A DNA stretch of 64,000 bases from Heracleum sosnowskyi (Eukaryota; Streptophyta; Magnoliopsida; Apiales; Apiaceae), in contig CM061239.1 of NCBI GenBank assembly GCA_030848705.1, forward strand, positions 82,132,363-82,196,362. Direction: 5' to 3'. Below, one piece after another: positions 51,945-64,000 of this stretch (the first letter of the stretch is position 1; the number at the start of each line of letters is the position of its first letter). Both the position numbers and the translations under genes were made by a program. The notes beneath the pieces were generated by a model. It saw only the letters and a list, made by a program, of their open reading frames with translations. It made no database searches and was not told where the DNA came from.

Positions 51945-53193
51945 TTCAGGTTATAGTGCCGCATCTCCTGTTAGCCTCAGTGAGAATGGAAGAGTTAGCG
52001 ACTCAGTTACAAGAATTGTTGGGCAAGGATATGATAAGACCCAGTGTGCCACCATGGAGAGCCCGGTGTTGTTGTAAGAGAGAAAGATGTTAGCACAAGA
52101 TTATAGAATCTCGAGAGTTGTATGAGTTCGACATGGTGAATAGGTACCCTTGTAAATGATTGTTTGATCAGCGGAAGAACGCTGTGTATTTCCAAATTTA
52201 TTTAAGAACTGGGTATCACCAGTTGGAAGTTAAATCAGAAGATATACCCAAGACTGCGATTCGTACTAGGAATAGACACTTCGAGTTTTCAGCGAGGTTA
52301 TTTTGGGTTGATTAATGCACCCACAAATTTTATGGAATGTAATGAATTGGCCTTGAGTTACCCGTGATAGTAGATAACATGAGATGGAGAAATGGCTAGA
52401 ATTGACCTAGAATTATGACTGTGAGATACACTACCATCCGGGGAAGGCCAATGTGGTGGCCGATGCCCTTAATTAAAATGAGACAGAGATGGAATCCGAA
52501 TGATCGGGAATTAAAGGATGAGATTTTACACAAAACCCAAGTTAGTCCAACAAACTAGAAAGACAAAAGATTTCACCAACAAGCGGCTAGTGACAGCCAA
52601 GACAGACAGAGAAAGTATGCGAACTAAGCCCGCAAGTATAGAGATAGTACTGCTATTGATAAGCTAAATGGCATGTTGATGGATGACAAGCAAGTTTATG
52701 CTGGTGTATTTCTGTACAAACAAGATAGAGAGTATGAGGTTAAAGATTCGTGGTGCTAAAGGTATCTCCATGGAAAGAATTAATGAGATTTGAAAAGAAA
52801 GGGAAATTGAGCCCGGGATTCATTGGGCCATCTGAGATTTTAAAACGCGTCAGGAAGGTGGCCTACGAGCCAGCCTTACCCCCCCAAACTTGTAGAATGG
52901 TCATAACGGAGTTCATGTGTCAATGCTACGTCAGTATACTATAGATGCCCGGCATATATAGAGTACGAGCAGGTAGATATACAACCTGGTCTGACTTACA
53001 AAGAACAACCTGTGGAAATCACGGATAGAAAAGAGCAAGTGCTAAGTGACGAGGTTGCCAAGCTAGTGAGAGGTTTGTGGAGAATCAAGAAGTGGAAGAA
53101 TCCACTTGGGAGTTAGAAAGTGCAATGGAAGAAAAGTACCCCCAGTTATTCCTAAGTTGATTCCGGGACGGAATCCTTTTAAGGAGGGGAGAC
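51945..53193 (+). pseudogene. Truncated Tekay-related pol, left copy
   Basis: Begins inside RT (MEELATQLQELLGKDMIRPSV) and is riddled with stops. An RNase H end (HYHPGKANVVADAL) jumps to the integrase C-terminal region (VLKVSPWKELMRFEKKGKLSPGFIGP), so the integrase core is deleted. A chromodomain relic (EITDRKEQVLSDEVAKLVRG) and a polypurine tract (53181-53193) precede the LTR. Matches 61531-62779 without a difference that I could see. The left edge at 51945 is a rearrangement breakpoint, not a natural terminus. Confidence 0.88.
53181..53193 (+). other. Polypurine tract of the second Tekay-related family, left copy
   Basis: AAGGAGGGGAGAC directly before the LTR, the same motif as in the minus-strand Tekay family; repeated at 62767-62779. 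Confidence 0.85.
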
Positions 53194-55984
53194 TGTAATA
53201 ACCCGAATTTTTGGATTAATTAAAACTTTTCTTATTATGATTAAGTGCATCAGTGAATAGTGAATTTGGTGGATGAATAGTGATTTTGAGGATTAACAAA
53301 ATTTTTCATGCCACCTATGTACGAGACGTAGTGTGGAGATTCCGAAGTCATATTAGTGATCTACGGAGTAAATAAGTGAATGCAAAGACGATCGGAATTC
53401 AGAAATTCCAAATTTTATTTTGGTGAAATATTTGACCGGACAGCGAATTATATATTATTATATTCAAGAAATGAGATATTAAAATTGAGGATTTGAGGAT
53501 TTAATATTTTGGAATTTTATTATATTTGATTTGAGAATTTAGAACGAAAACCACTGAGACAGTGAAACGAATGTTCTAGAAACCGCTGATACTTTATAAC
53601 GAGATTAAGCGATTAAGCGAACGAATCATGGATTAAGGATTGAAATTATGACAAGATTAAATATAGACATGGAAGTAACATGTAACAAGATTAATTCGAG
53701 GGATGCAACGTTTGGATCATCCATGTGAAAGGAAACGAACCAGTAAAGCTACTTTAACCAAACGCGTGCATGCGCGACACGTGTCCCTGCTTGCCACCAT
53801 GATACCCCACTGATCGACATGTGTCCCTATGACTCACCACTTAAAAAAAATATCAGCATTATTATCTTTTACTCAAAACAAAAAGAAAAGAAGAAAAGAA
53901 AAGCAAGAGAAACGCAAAATTCTCCAAAACTGATCAGCTAGAGCACCCTCCAAAGAAAAATCCATAACTCCATTTCCAACCATGATACAATCACCAAATT
54001 TAACCACAGCTTCTTCACTCCATATATAACATGCGTTCAAGATTTCATAGCAATCCAAGGAGTATAGCCTAGTCAAATCGCCTCCCCAAGTTGAAGAATC
54101 CAAACTGCCATGATCTTGGCTGTTTCTGCACCGATTTTCAAATAGCCATAACTCCCTCGTTTCTCAATGGAATCATGTGTTCGTTATCTTGTTGGAAAGG
54201 TATTGAGCTGCTCTACAACTTCTATTCAGGAGCCTAGTCCAGAAAAGCATGGTAAGGCCCTCGTGTTTCCAGTTCTTTCAAGAGGTGAATAGTAACTCCG
54301 AAATTACTAACTTGTTTTCTTGCTTTGTTCTTAAGGTTTAAGCATTATAAGGACTTGTTAAAGCTTGTTAAGTGATTATAAACCCTTGGTAGTGTTGATA
54401 GAGCTTCCAAGAAGGTAAAGCCCTAACCCACCCTTTGAGTTATTATGAGTTTTTGATGTGGTTTTGATGTTACATAAAGATTAGTGCTTAATAAGAACAT
54501 CCTTAGATATTTGGCTTTGTTTTGATGTGTAAAATGATGGGTGATTGATTTTAATCTCACCACTGGACTTAGAGATGTAAAATGGATGTTTGTTGAGATT
54601 GATGAAGTATGGGTTGCCTTGGTTGGTTATTTGGAGTGATCGTAAAATGGAAACGTTTGATTTATAGCCGTCGTAATGGCGAAATTTCTTTAACCTTACG
54701 AACCGAGCTTAACAGTTGATATAACCTTCTGACCTTACTTATTAACTGACCTATACTTGTATATCTTGAGTCATAGATCATTTTGGCGAAAGAATCGTAG
54801 CATTCCGACTTACGGTTTAGGCGTTATGATAAAAATCGTAAAAGCGGTTCGTAAACGTAAGTGTGAGTTCGTAACTTCAGTGGAACCCCCTTATAATGAG
54901 ATATTCGGTTAAGAATCTTGGTAATTAAATACTAGAGGTCATAATGGAGATATGAGAGAAGACCTCATATCAAAAGGATTATTTTTCGATTTTATAAAAA
55001 TGTTTTAGTCAAGGTCGCGCAAGTGAAAACCACTAAGAGCATGACTTAGAAACCGATGTTGCAAATGGTTAAGTATAACTTGTATTTGATGATGGATTTC
55101 GAACCAAACTTATGATATAAGTATTTGACGGATAACATGGACTTAGTATGAGCCTATAACGAGTTAGTAATTCCTTGGTTGTGTTTCGCTTACGTGTTTA
55201 AGTGTTGATGTATAAGTGGATTATCTAGGGGATTAATCGTACGTTTTCTTTTGACTTTGTCTAGATCGTTCGACATCGTCACGAGCCCTATCACTTCTCG
55301 AGCATCAGGCAAGTTTACTAAACCTTACTATATTATTCAGAGTAGGTATATTTTCCAATGTTCAATACTTGTGTATTCCCAATTTATATACCAAATCTTT
55401 GTTGCAAGTATTGTGGCAAGTTTTCTAAATCTATACTTTGAAGTATTGATTATATATTACTGCTTTTGCCATGTGTGGAGTTATACAGTTTTGCGATACA
55501 TGTTATATATAGAGTTTGATTTTGGTTTATATATGAGCTTTGAGATAAAGTAGTTATAAACCGGTGTACCTTGTAGCTCTAGAAATAAGAGCATACTTCT
55601 TATTTTCGACTCTAGACCGGGAGTCAGTATTTTGAGATATGGAGATAGCCGTGGAAACCCGGAGGGATTCCAGCGGCAGTGTACTAATTATTTTGAGGAC
55701 TGCTATTATTAAACATTAATTATATTTCTAGAAAGTATTAATTACCTGGAAATGATTTGAGGAATGTTATTTGAATATTACCTCATTCGAAGGTTATTAT
55801 TTGAAAATGATTTGGTAACTGGCTTATAAGCTAGATATGGGATATCGGTTATGAGCCAGGTTTTTATAAAGGCCCTAGGTTAAGGGCGTAAGATATTTCT
55901 TTAGATCAGAAACAATTATATTTTATGTGTATATATTAAAGGTTATTTTCCGATAAAGATATCGGGCAACGGTTATTTAATCCT

Positions 55985-56450
55985 TATTTAGTTAAGGAAT
56001 ATTATTGTGAATATTCACCTGAGGATTTTCTAATGAATATTATGTTGAATAATCATTTGAAGAGTATTTATTTATTTAATGAATATTAATTATGAATATT
56101 CATTCGAGGATTAATTATCTATTTAATGAATATTACTTTTGAATATTCATTTGAGGCTTACTTATTCGAGGGTTAATTATGTATTTAATGAATATTAATT
56201 ATTTATATTCATTTGAGGATTATGGACTTTAAGAATATTATTATTATTATCCATTCGAGGATTATTTATTATTTAATGAATATTATTTTGAATATTCATT
56301 TGAGGTTTACTTATTTGAGGAATATTATTTCGAATATTCATCTGAGGATTACTTATTTAATGAATATTAATTTCAAATATTCATTTGAGGATTACTTATT
56401 TAATGAATATTATTTTCAATATTCATTTAAGATTTACTTGTTTAATAAAT
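55985..56450 (+). repeat. Minisatellite inside the LTR
   Basis: Repeated TATTTAATGAATATTA...GAATATTCATTTGAGGATTA units of about 50-60 bp, roughly seven copies with small differences. Confidence 0.8.
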
Positions 56451-57912
56451 GTTAGTAAGTATTTTTAAATCAAAAAGAGGTTCCCAAAACATTGTTTTTC
56501 CATTTGAATCTGTCTTTTAAGAAGATTTAAATGCTCGCTCAACTATCAAAAATATGGGAAACCTGATTTAAGTGACTACTACTCTTTTTAAACTCTCAAT
56601 TCAAAAACTGTCAAGGGACAGATATTTTCTTGGAGCAATTTAATTGCTGCTAGTCAAATATTGTGTTACCACCTCAATGATCGAGGGGTAAATTCATGGA
56701 ACAAGTCGATATCCATTAACAAGCATAGCTTGGGAAATATTGGAGAATCTTCCTTTCCAACCTAGATATAACTACTTAGTGGAGTCGTATCAACAAGTGT
56801 TACACTTGGGGAAAGGAGGACGATCTTTACGTTTCAGAGTCATGGATTTCATCTGAACTAGGAGTGGTGTAAGTGGTCTAGTTGCGCGGACCCATCCAAC
56901 TTTTATTGCCCCAAATGGGCCGGGAGGTCACAGTGAGGCGGTAGACAATGTCAGGCTGTCGTGATTCTTCCATCTACATGTAGAAAACTATTTGAGCGGT
57001 GCGACCTGCTACTGATCATAGCAAGGTTAGGCACAGCGGGCGCGGTAGCAACTCCGGTATTGGTTCATCATCCAATTTGGATATTCCTGCAACATGTATT
57101 GGGGTGAAGAACCAAACTTGTTGGCAGGGGGTCGAACAGTGTTTGGGAATGAAGTGACAACAAATTCATGCAACTTCATCTTTTATTCTATAAGTTATGA
57201 CTCTGTGGATACCTTACATAACATGGGTTATGGTAAGGGAGTTGTTTATACTGAATCACCTTATAACTTCATCTTTTAAAATATGTGTTGATATTCTGCT
57301 TACATAGCAGATACTTTTGGAAAGGTTATATTTGGTTTCCTTTGAAACCTCATCTTTTATACTAGAACTTTGTTCATAGTTTGAATATCGAAAGTTTGCA
57401 GAAATATTATGGAAATGATATTGGAAGTACAATAATGGTACTGTTTTTGGGAATACATTCCGATAAGGATATAATTTCATTATCGAGATATTTTGACAAA
57501 TTATTGTCTTATACCCGCTTTATTCTGGGTTGAGTTAAAGGCAGAGTTATGCCATACTTTCATTACCTTGCTGAGCTATCGCTCACTCTTGCTATTGTTT
57601 TATATATATTATATAGCAGCGAAGCAGGATGCCAATGGGTCGGCACATACCTCGCAAGGCGTTTCCGTAAACAGTTTCTAGCAGTGATCCCGAGAGTAGG
57701 ACGAACCAATCGAATCAGGCTACAGCTTTTGGTATTCAACTTATGTATAGATATGAATGGTATGAGAGGATTGTGAGCATCAGAAGGCTAAGTTGGTAAT
57801 GTAACATTACTTAGAAATTGTATCAGTGACAGATTCAAAAGACACTTGAGTATTGTAATAAAAATTATTTATTCTGCAGTTGTTGTATTGTGTCGTTTCT
57901 GAGACTCTAACC

Positions 57913-57930
57913 TGTGTGTGTGTGTGTGTG
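57913..57930 (+). repeat. TG microsatellite
   Basis: Nine TG units near the LTR end; the equivalent position in the first Tekay family also has a CA/TG run. Confidence 0.9.
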
Positions 57931-58056
57931 AGACTTATATTGTGGGGTCATGAGCAGGTGAATTATGAATGATGTGAGTAATACAGGTAAGGCAAGGAGT
58001 GCATGGATCGTGACTACTCTAAATCCCTGACCCCGGATTTGGGGCTGTTACAGAAA

Positions 58057-58068
58057 TGGTATCAGAGC
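58057..58068 (+). other. Primer-binding site (initiator Met-tRNA), second Tekay-related family
   Basis: TGGTATCAGAGC four bases after the LTR end. Confidence 0.92.
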
Positions 58069-60754
58069 GTTAGGTTACAGTCCTCAGAAACGATAGGAGA
58101 TCGAGTCGTACAATACCCATAATAATGATAAGAGCATCTAGAGCTCAAATTGAGTTCGTAGTCGGGTTAGAGGACATGACCCTGACTGTTTAAGATGAAG
58201 CCCGAGAGGGGACTTCTTCTGGGAAACCGTACTTAGGACTTCGTGATTAGTCACCTCGAGTCGTATGAGTTATAGATTGATGGGATTCTGAGATACCAGA
58301 CCCCGAGGCCTTCGAGTAGGCAATTGATGATGCGTTCCTTGAAATGGACGGAGACCCGATAAAGGAAGATCCATAGGAGGATCTAGAGGAAGACCCCATA
58401 GTGGGTCAAGGAAAGAATCTTGTAGAGGACGTGTTGATTGATAAAGATGTAGTATGTTACTTGAGGTCGTATAATAGGACCGGACGAACCTTCAGAGGTC
58501 AAATAAGTGCCGAGACGAGGGTTTAAGGATCGTTTATGATTCATCGGGAGATATGACAAAGAAAATGGAATAGAGTCTCCAAAGCAGAAGAGGTAGAGGC
58601 AGTATAGCCAGTATCAGTGGATTGATTCAACTTGAACGAAACCTATTACTCGTAGTCGGTTGTAGTTGCCCATAAGGAGGCGGCATACGTAAGAACCAAG
58701 GTGTTCAGATTTTTATGAACGATTAAGGGTACTTAGTTGCCTATAATAGTGAAAGGAATTGCTTTGGCTATGAGGTTTCAATCCCCCACGACCAACAATT
58801 CCACTGGAAATAGTGTCTATTACATCATTGAGGGATTTTATTATCTCAAGGAGAATTTTGGGTATATGTACCATGTAAATGTTATTGTAAGACAAGCACG
58901 CTAAGGCGAAATCGAGAACGAGATTTACCACCCTCAGGAAACCAGGAAGGAATTATGAGGATAGAACCGAAAGGTCAGAAATCAGATCCGAGCATTACTA
59001 GTGAGTAAATAGATTGATCAAATTTCCCTGATTTTGGAAAGAAATTCAACAAAATTTGGCAAACCTTGTCTTTCTGATTACCAGAGGATGTCACCAAAGA
59101 GAGTGGAAACTAGGGTGAACCCTGTGGATTGGGTAAGATGGCCGCTATATGGGTTGGTGGACAGACCCTGATTGCTACAACTGATGGTAAAGATAAAATG
59201 ATGAAGTTGAGATTGGACGGTAAAGGCAAAATATATTTACGGACCAAGACGGACTGAGAAATTCCGGGATTGACTTAAATGAAAAGGCTATTGGGCCAAA
59301 AGTGTTAAGCTTATGTAGCACACGGGATTGATATGGGGAGAAGGAATATTGGGTACAAAGATGATTGAAATAGAGACCATATTTAAGCTTGTAGTTTCTA
59401 ATGATCTTCCGAAGTACCGCCCAGTCGACATGTGGAATTGTCATTGCTATGGGCGACAACGGTATCGAAGTCTTCTTATAGAACAGAACGCTTACTTGAG
59501 ATGTTTGCGCCTAGTCGAATAGAACTCCCTGCGATTGCAAATGCTGATGGTTGAATTCTTAGCGACTAATATAAGTCGGCAATGACGTAAGTATCGAACA
59601 CCTTAGGGTGCGTGGAAAAGAAAAGTTTTGGAATTGAACGATTATCCATCAGAGGAGCCGACAAAAAAAAAAAAAGGCATCCGTAGAGACCTTGGTAGTA
59701 CCCTCCCCATTTGCAAATTATGTGGGGTACCTCCCCAATCTATGATCTATCTTGACCTCTCTCCAAGAAAGAATTCTGATAAAGGGTATATTCCCTCTTC
59801 GAAGTTGTTTTATAACACTTGTGCTAAACCATATTCAGTTTCACTTGTGCCAGAGGCTGTCACAATGCCTACTTTCAGGCTTTCGAAGCCCTGCCAAATG
59901 ATGTTATTTAAGCTTTCACTTTCCTTCAAATAATGAATGACCCTATGGTGATACCTCACCACTTGTTTGTTAAGTACCAGTATCTTTGTGGTTATTCTTT
60001 TCTTTGTATTTTCTTTGGAAAACCGCACCTTTGGAATCTGTTCAATTTTAATCCAAGGTGTTCCTTTAAGAAATATTGTCGAAAGACGATAATCATTAAA
60101 TTGATATCGAATTGCTTTCATATTTTTCAACTTCCACTGAGACGAACAACCCTATACTTATAGGGGCTACAAGGACTATCTGTCTGTGTGATAGAAGTCT
60201 GATGGGACGCCATCACTTGTAAGTTGTGAAATACAAGAAGGCTAATTACCTTTAGTAATGTCTCAATTGAGGCACACAACGTTGAGTTCTTATGATCATA
60301 TTGATCTCTCGGTAAAATTCTCTTACCTCCAATAAGGTTACCTTAAAACTCATAACCTTATGATTACCAGTGTGTGACATTTTCTTTGATATGGGAGCTA
60401 TCTTTCAAAGCCCCATAAATTTTGTTATCCTTATTGAATTTCAAGGGGAGGCCAACCAGGTCAAATAAGTCAAAATTCGCTGATAGGAATTAGATTCGCA
60501 ACGAAGTCGCCTATGACAGGAGCGAATCCCTAAGACGAATAGAATGTTAGTGACATATCGATGAAATTGGTTTATTCTCCCAAGGAGGTTATGATAATGG
60601 AAAGCGTGTCAATCGCCATATGTGAAAGGAATAGCGATGTGTCGTGAACTCCAGTGACAACGGTGTTAGATAGATGCCCTATGGTGAGATTGAGATTTTG
60701 GAGGAGTTGTTTACGAATGGACACTACCTCTGGGTTAGCAAGATAATTATTGAC
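58069..60754 (+). other. Decayed leader and 5' gag region of the second Tekay-related element
   Basis: Lies between the primer site and the first recognisable Gag sequence. In the intact family this interval would hold the additional upstream ORF and the Gag N-terminus. I see only stop-riddled frames and support no gene. The segment is longer than its counterpart in the first family, so an unrecognised insertion is possible. Confidence 0.5.
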
Positions 60755-62779
60755 GATGGAGTCAGAGGGAGCCGGTGTTGTGACTTGGAAGAGGTGCAGC
60801 GTATGTGGTTCTAGAGGAATAATTTCCGGAAATATATGGAGACCCGGATGAAAATGAACGTTAAAGAGTTAAAATAAGAAACCATGACCGTGACCAAGTA
60901 TGAGGCCAAGTTTTCCGAATTATCGAGGTTTGTTCCGGAGCTTGTGAACACAGAAGAAAAGAAAGCCAATAAGTTTCAACCAGGGCTACCTCCAACAAGC
61001 AGCCCACTGTCAGGACCTTTAAATAGCAGGTGCCCTTCTATACTGTTTAGACAGAGCTAATGTATCGTTGTATATCAAGAAGTTGCATGACAATTAAACC
61101 TTAAGGCCGAGCCACTAAGGGAATAATTACAAGTAGAAATAGTCAATCGAGGGATTTTCCCATAAGACTGGTACATCCAGGTTCTGAACTAGAAATATGA
61201 AGTCGACACTTTTGATAGGCCTGATTCCTTTCAAGTTGGGAGAAGTTGATATGATAATAAGGATGGGTTGGTTGACACCCAATGGAGCCAATGGATTGCA
61301 AATAAAAAGAGTAATAAATAAAGGATGGAGACAGATTCAGAGATTCTTGAATATAGTTCAGAAGAAGAAACTATTACGCCAGAGATACGAGGCTTAATTA
61401 GCTCTTATGGTTGACGCCAAGAAAAGAGATACCAAGTATAAAGGGAACTACAATGGTTTTGGGAGATTGTACAAGGTTTTAATGAGCTACCAGATATCGA
61501 TTTGGATGACATGAGAATGAATAACGAGTATTCAGGTTATAGTGCCGCATCTCCTGTTAGCCTCAGTGAGAATGGAAGAGTTAGCGACTCAGTTACAAGA
61601 ATTGTTGGGCAAGGATATGATAAGACCCAGTGTGCCACCATGGAGAGCCCGGTGTTGTTGTAAGAGAGAAAGATGTTAGCACAAGATTATAGAATCTCGA
61701 GAGTTGTATGAGTTCGACATGGTGAATAGGTACCCTTGTAAATGATTGTTTGATCAGCGGAAGAACGCTGTGTATTTCCAAATTTATTTAAGAACTGGGT
61801 ATCACCAGTTGGAAGTTAAATCAGAAGATATACCCAAGACTGCGATTCGTACTAGGAATAGACACTTCGAGTTTTCAGCGAGGTTATTTTGGGTTGATTA
61901 ATGCACCCACAAATTTTATGGAATGTAATGAATTGGCCTTGAGTTACCCGTGATAGTAGATAACATGAGATGGAGAAATGGCTAGAATTGACCTAGAATT
62001 ATGACTGTGAGATACACTACCATCCGGGGAAGGCCAATGTGGTGGCCGATGCCCTTAATTAAAATGAGACAGAGATGGAATCCGAATGATCGGGAATTAA
62101 AGGATGAGATTTTACACAAAACCCAAGTTAGTCCAACAAACTAGAAAGACAAAAGATTTCACCAACAAGCGGCTAGTGACAGCCAAGACAGACAGAGAAA
62201 GTATGCGAACTAAGCCCGCAAGTATAGAGATAGTACTGCTATTGATAAGCTAAATGGCATGTTGATGGATGACAAGCAAGTTTATGCTGGTGTATTTCTG
62301 TACAAACAAGATAGAGAGTATGAGGTTAAAGATTCGTGGTGCTAAAGGTATCTCCATGGAAAGAATTAATGAGATTTGAAAAGAAAGGGAAATTGAGCCC
62401 GGGATTCATTGGGCCATCTGAGATTTTAAAACGCGTCAGGAAGGTGGCCTACGAGCCAGCCTTACCCCCCCAAACTTGTAGAATGGTCATAACGGAGTTC
62501 ATGTGTCAATGCTACGTCAGTATACTATAGATGCCCGGCATATATAGAGTACGAGCAGGTAGATATACAACCTGGTCTGACTTACAAAGAACAACCTGTG
62601 GAAATCACGGATAGAAAAGAGCAAGTGCTAAGTGACGAGGTTGCCAAGCTAGTGAGAGGTTTGTGGAGAATCAAGAAGTGGAAGAATCCACTTGGGAGTT
62701 AGAAAGTGCAATGGAAGAAAAGTACCCCCAGTTATTCCTAAGTTGATTCCGGGACGGAATCCTTTTAAGGAGGGGAGAC
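60755..62779 (+). pseudogene. Decayed Tekay-related gag-pol, right copy
   Basis: A Gag core relic (KYEAKFSELSRFVPELVNTEE) near 60890-60990 is followed by the end of protease (LIPFKLGEVDMIIRMGWL, 61210-61275) and the start of RT (MEELATQLQELLGKDMIRPSV, from about 61574). Next come an RNase H end, the integrase C-terminal region and a chromodomain relic, as in the left copy. Many stops and shifts occur, and the zinc knuckles, RT core and integrase core are missing. It is non-functional. From 61531 onward it repeats 51945-53193. Confidence 0.88.
62767..62779 (+). other. Polypurine tract of the second Tekay-related family, right copy
   Basis: AAGGAGGGGAGAC, identical to 53181-53193. Confidence 0.85.
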
Positions 62780-64000
62780 TGTAATAACCCGAATTTTTGG
62801 ATTAATTAAAACTTTTCTTATTATGATTAAGTGCATCAGTGAATAGTGAATTTGGTGGATGAATAGTGATTTTGAGGATTAACAAAATTTTTCATGCCAC
62901 CTATGTACGAGACGTAGTGTGGAGATTCCGAAGTCATATTAGTGATCTACGGAGTAAATAAGTGAATGCAAAGACGATCGGAATTCAGAAATTCCAAATT
63001 TTATTTTGGTGAAATATTTGACCGGACAGCGAATTATATATTATTATATTCAAGAAATGAGATATTAAAATTGAGGATTTGAGGATTTAATATTTTGGAA
63101 TTTTATTATATTTGATTTGAGAATTTAGAACGAAAACCACTGAGACAGTGAAACGAATGTTCTAGAAACCGCTGATACTTTATAACGAGATTAAGCGATT
63201 AAGCGAACGAATCATGGATTAAGGATTGAAATTATGACAAGATTAAATATAGACATGGAAGTAACATGTAACAAGATTAATTCGAGGGATGCAACGTTTG
63301 GATCATCCATGTGAAAGGAAACGAACCAGTAAAGCTACTTTAACCAAACGCGTGCATGCGCGACACGTGTCCCTGCTTGCCACCATGATACCCCACTGAT
63401 CGACATGTGTCCCTATGACTCACCACTTAAAAAAAATATCAGCATTATTATCTTTTACTCAAAACAAAAAGAAAAGAAGAAAAGAAAAGCAAGAGAAACG
63501 CAAAATTCTCCAAAACTGATCAGCTAGAGCACCCTCCAAAGAAAAATCCATAACTCCATTTCCAACCATGATACAATCACCAAATTTAACCACAGCTTCT
63601 TCACTCCATATATAACATGCGTTCAAGATTTCATAGCAATCCAAGGAGTATAGCCTAGTCAAATCGCCTCCCCAAGTTGAAGAATCCAAACTGCCATGAT
63701 CTTGGCTGTTTCTGCACCGATTTTCAAATAGCCATAACTCCCTCGTTTCTCAATGGAATCATGTGTTCGTTATCTTGTTGGAAAGGTATTGAGCTGCTCT
63801 ACAACTTCTATTCAGGAGCCTAGTCCAGAAAAGCATGGTAAGGCCCTCGTGTTTCCAGTTCTTTCAAGAGGTGAATAGTAACTCCGAAATTACTAACTTG
63901 TTTTCTTGCTTTGTTCTTAAGGTTTAAGCATTATAAGGACTTGTTAAAGCTTGTTAAGTGATTATAAACCCTTGGTAGTGTTGATAGAGCTTCCAAGAAG
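62780..64000 (+). repeat. Tekay-related LTR, second copy, cut by the window end
   Basis: First 1221 bp of the LTR, matching 53194-54414 with no difference I noticed; offset 9,586 bp. Confidence 0.92.

Larger units (their letters stand above)
53194..58052 (+). repeat. Tekay-related LTR, second family (4859 bp)
   Basis: Starts TGTAATAACCCGAATTTTTGG after a polypurine tract and ends GGGGCTGTTACA before a Met-tRNA primer site, so like the middle LTR of the first array it has an internal region on each side. Conserved blocks shared with the first family (on its coding strand) include TATAGCCGTCGTAATG, a TG microsatellite followed by GTGGGGTCAT, and the CCCCGG...GGGGCTGTTACA end. The rest is diverged. 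Short frames within are not supported. Confidence 0.9.

Overview
The window reads as nuclear DNA of a repeat-rich flowering plant, most likely a dicot; I cannot name the species. The evidence is plant-type LTR retrotransposons (Tat, Tekay, Athila-like and Ty1-copia), a pogo-like element, Helitrons, a Mutator-like MITE, a piece of a plant nitrate reductase gene and one intronless calmodulin-like gene. Only that last gene (40900-41379) looks like an intact host gene. Almost everything else is transposon layered on transposon.

Layout, left. Positions 1-698 hold a degenerate repeat and AT-rich DNA that probably was the upstream flank of the nitrate reductase (NIA) locus. A three-level nest then occupies 699-33883. 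A poly(A)-tailed retroposon remnant (27-bp target-site repeats at 699-725 and 33857-33883) is split by a decayed Tat-lineage Ty3-gypsy element (1031-33704, TSD GGTGT). That element is split inside its additional RNase H domain by a Tekay-clade chromovirus on the minus strand (7073-31709, TSD GTGTA). The Tekay insertion is a head-to-tail dimer, LTR-internal-LTR-internal-LTR with a 10,208-bp period, and both copies keep an uninterrupted 1565-aa gag-pol frame.

Layout, middle. A nitrate reductase pseudogene (34000-34585) carries a nonsense codon and a 31-bp frameshifting duplication. It is cut off by an Athila-like LTR (about 34586-37004) that itself contains an 852-bp pogo-like element. A minus-strand Helitron (37965-38807) follows, then unassigned DNA, a 315-bp MITE, the calmodulin-like gene, and a young Ty1-copia element with an intact polyprotein (41667-46582, TSD TGAAG) in the 3' flank of that gene.

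Layout, right. A 706-bp Mutator-like MITE (46935-47640, 9-bp TSD) lies in AT-rich tandem repeats, followed by repeated Helitron-end-like modules. A truncated LTR of an unassigned element comes next (49407-51944). Last is a second, decayed Tekay-related array on the plus strand: truncated internal region, 4.86-kb LTR, deleted internal region, second LTR running off the window, with a 9,586-bp period. The two Tekay-type families have recognisably related LTR ends and both occur as tandem arrays.

The parts do not form a cooperative pathway. The story is successive insertion, deletion and LTR-LTR recombination around two host loci, NIA (broken) and a CML-type calcium sensor (intact).
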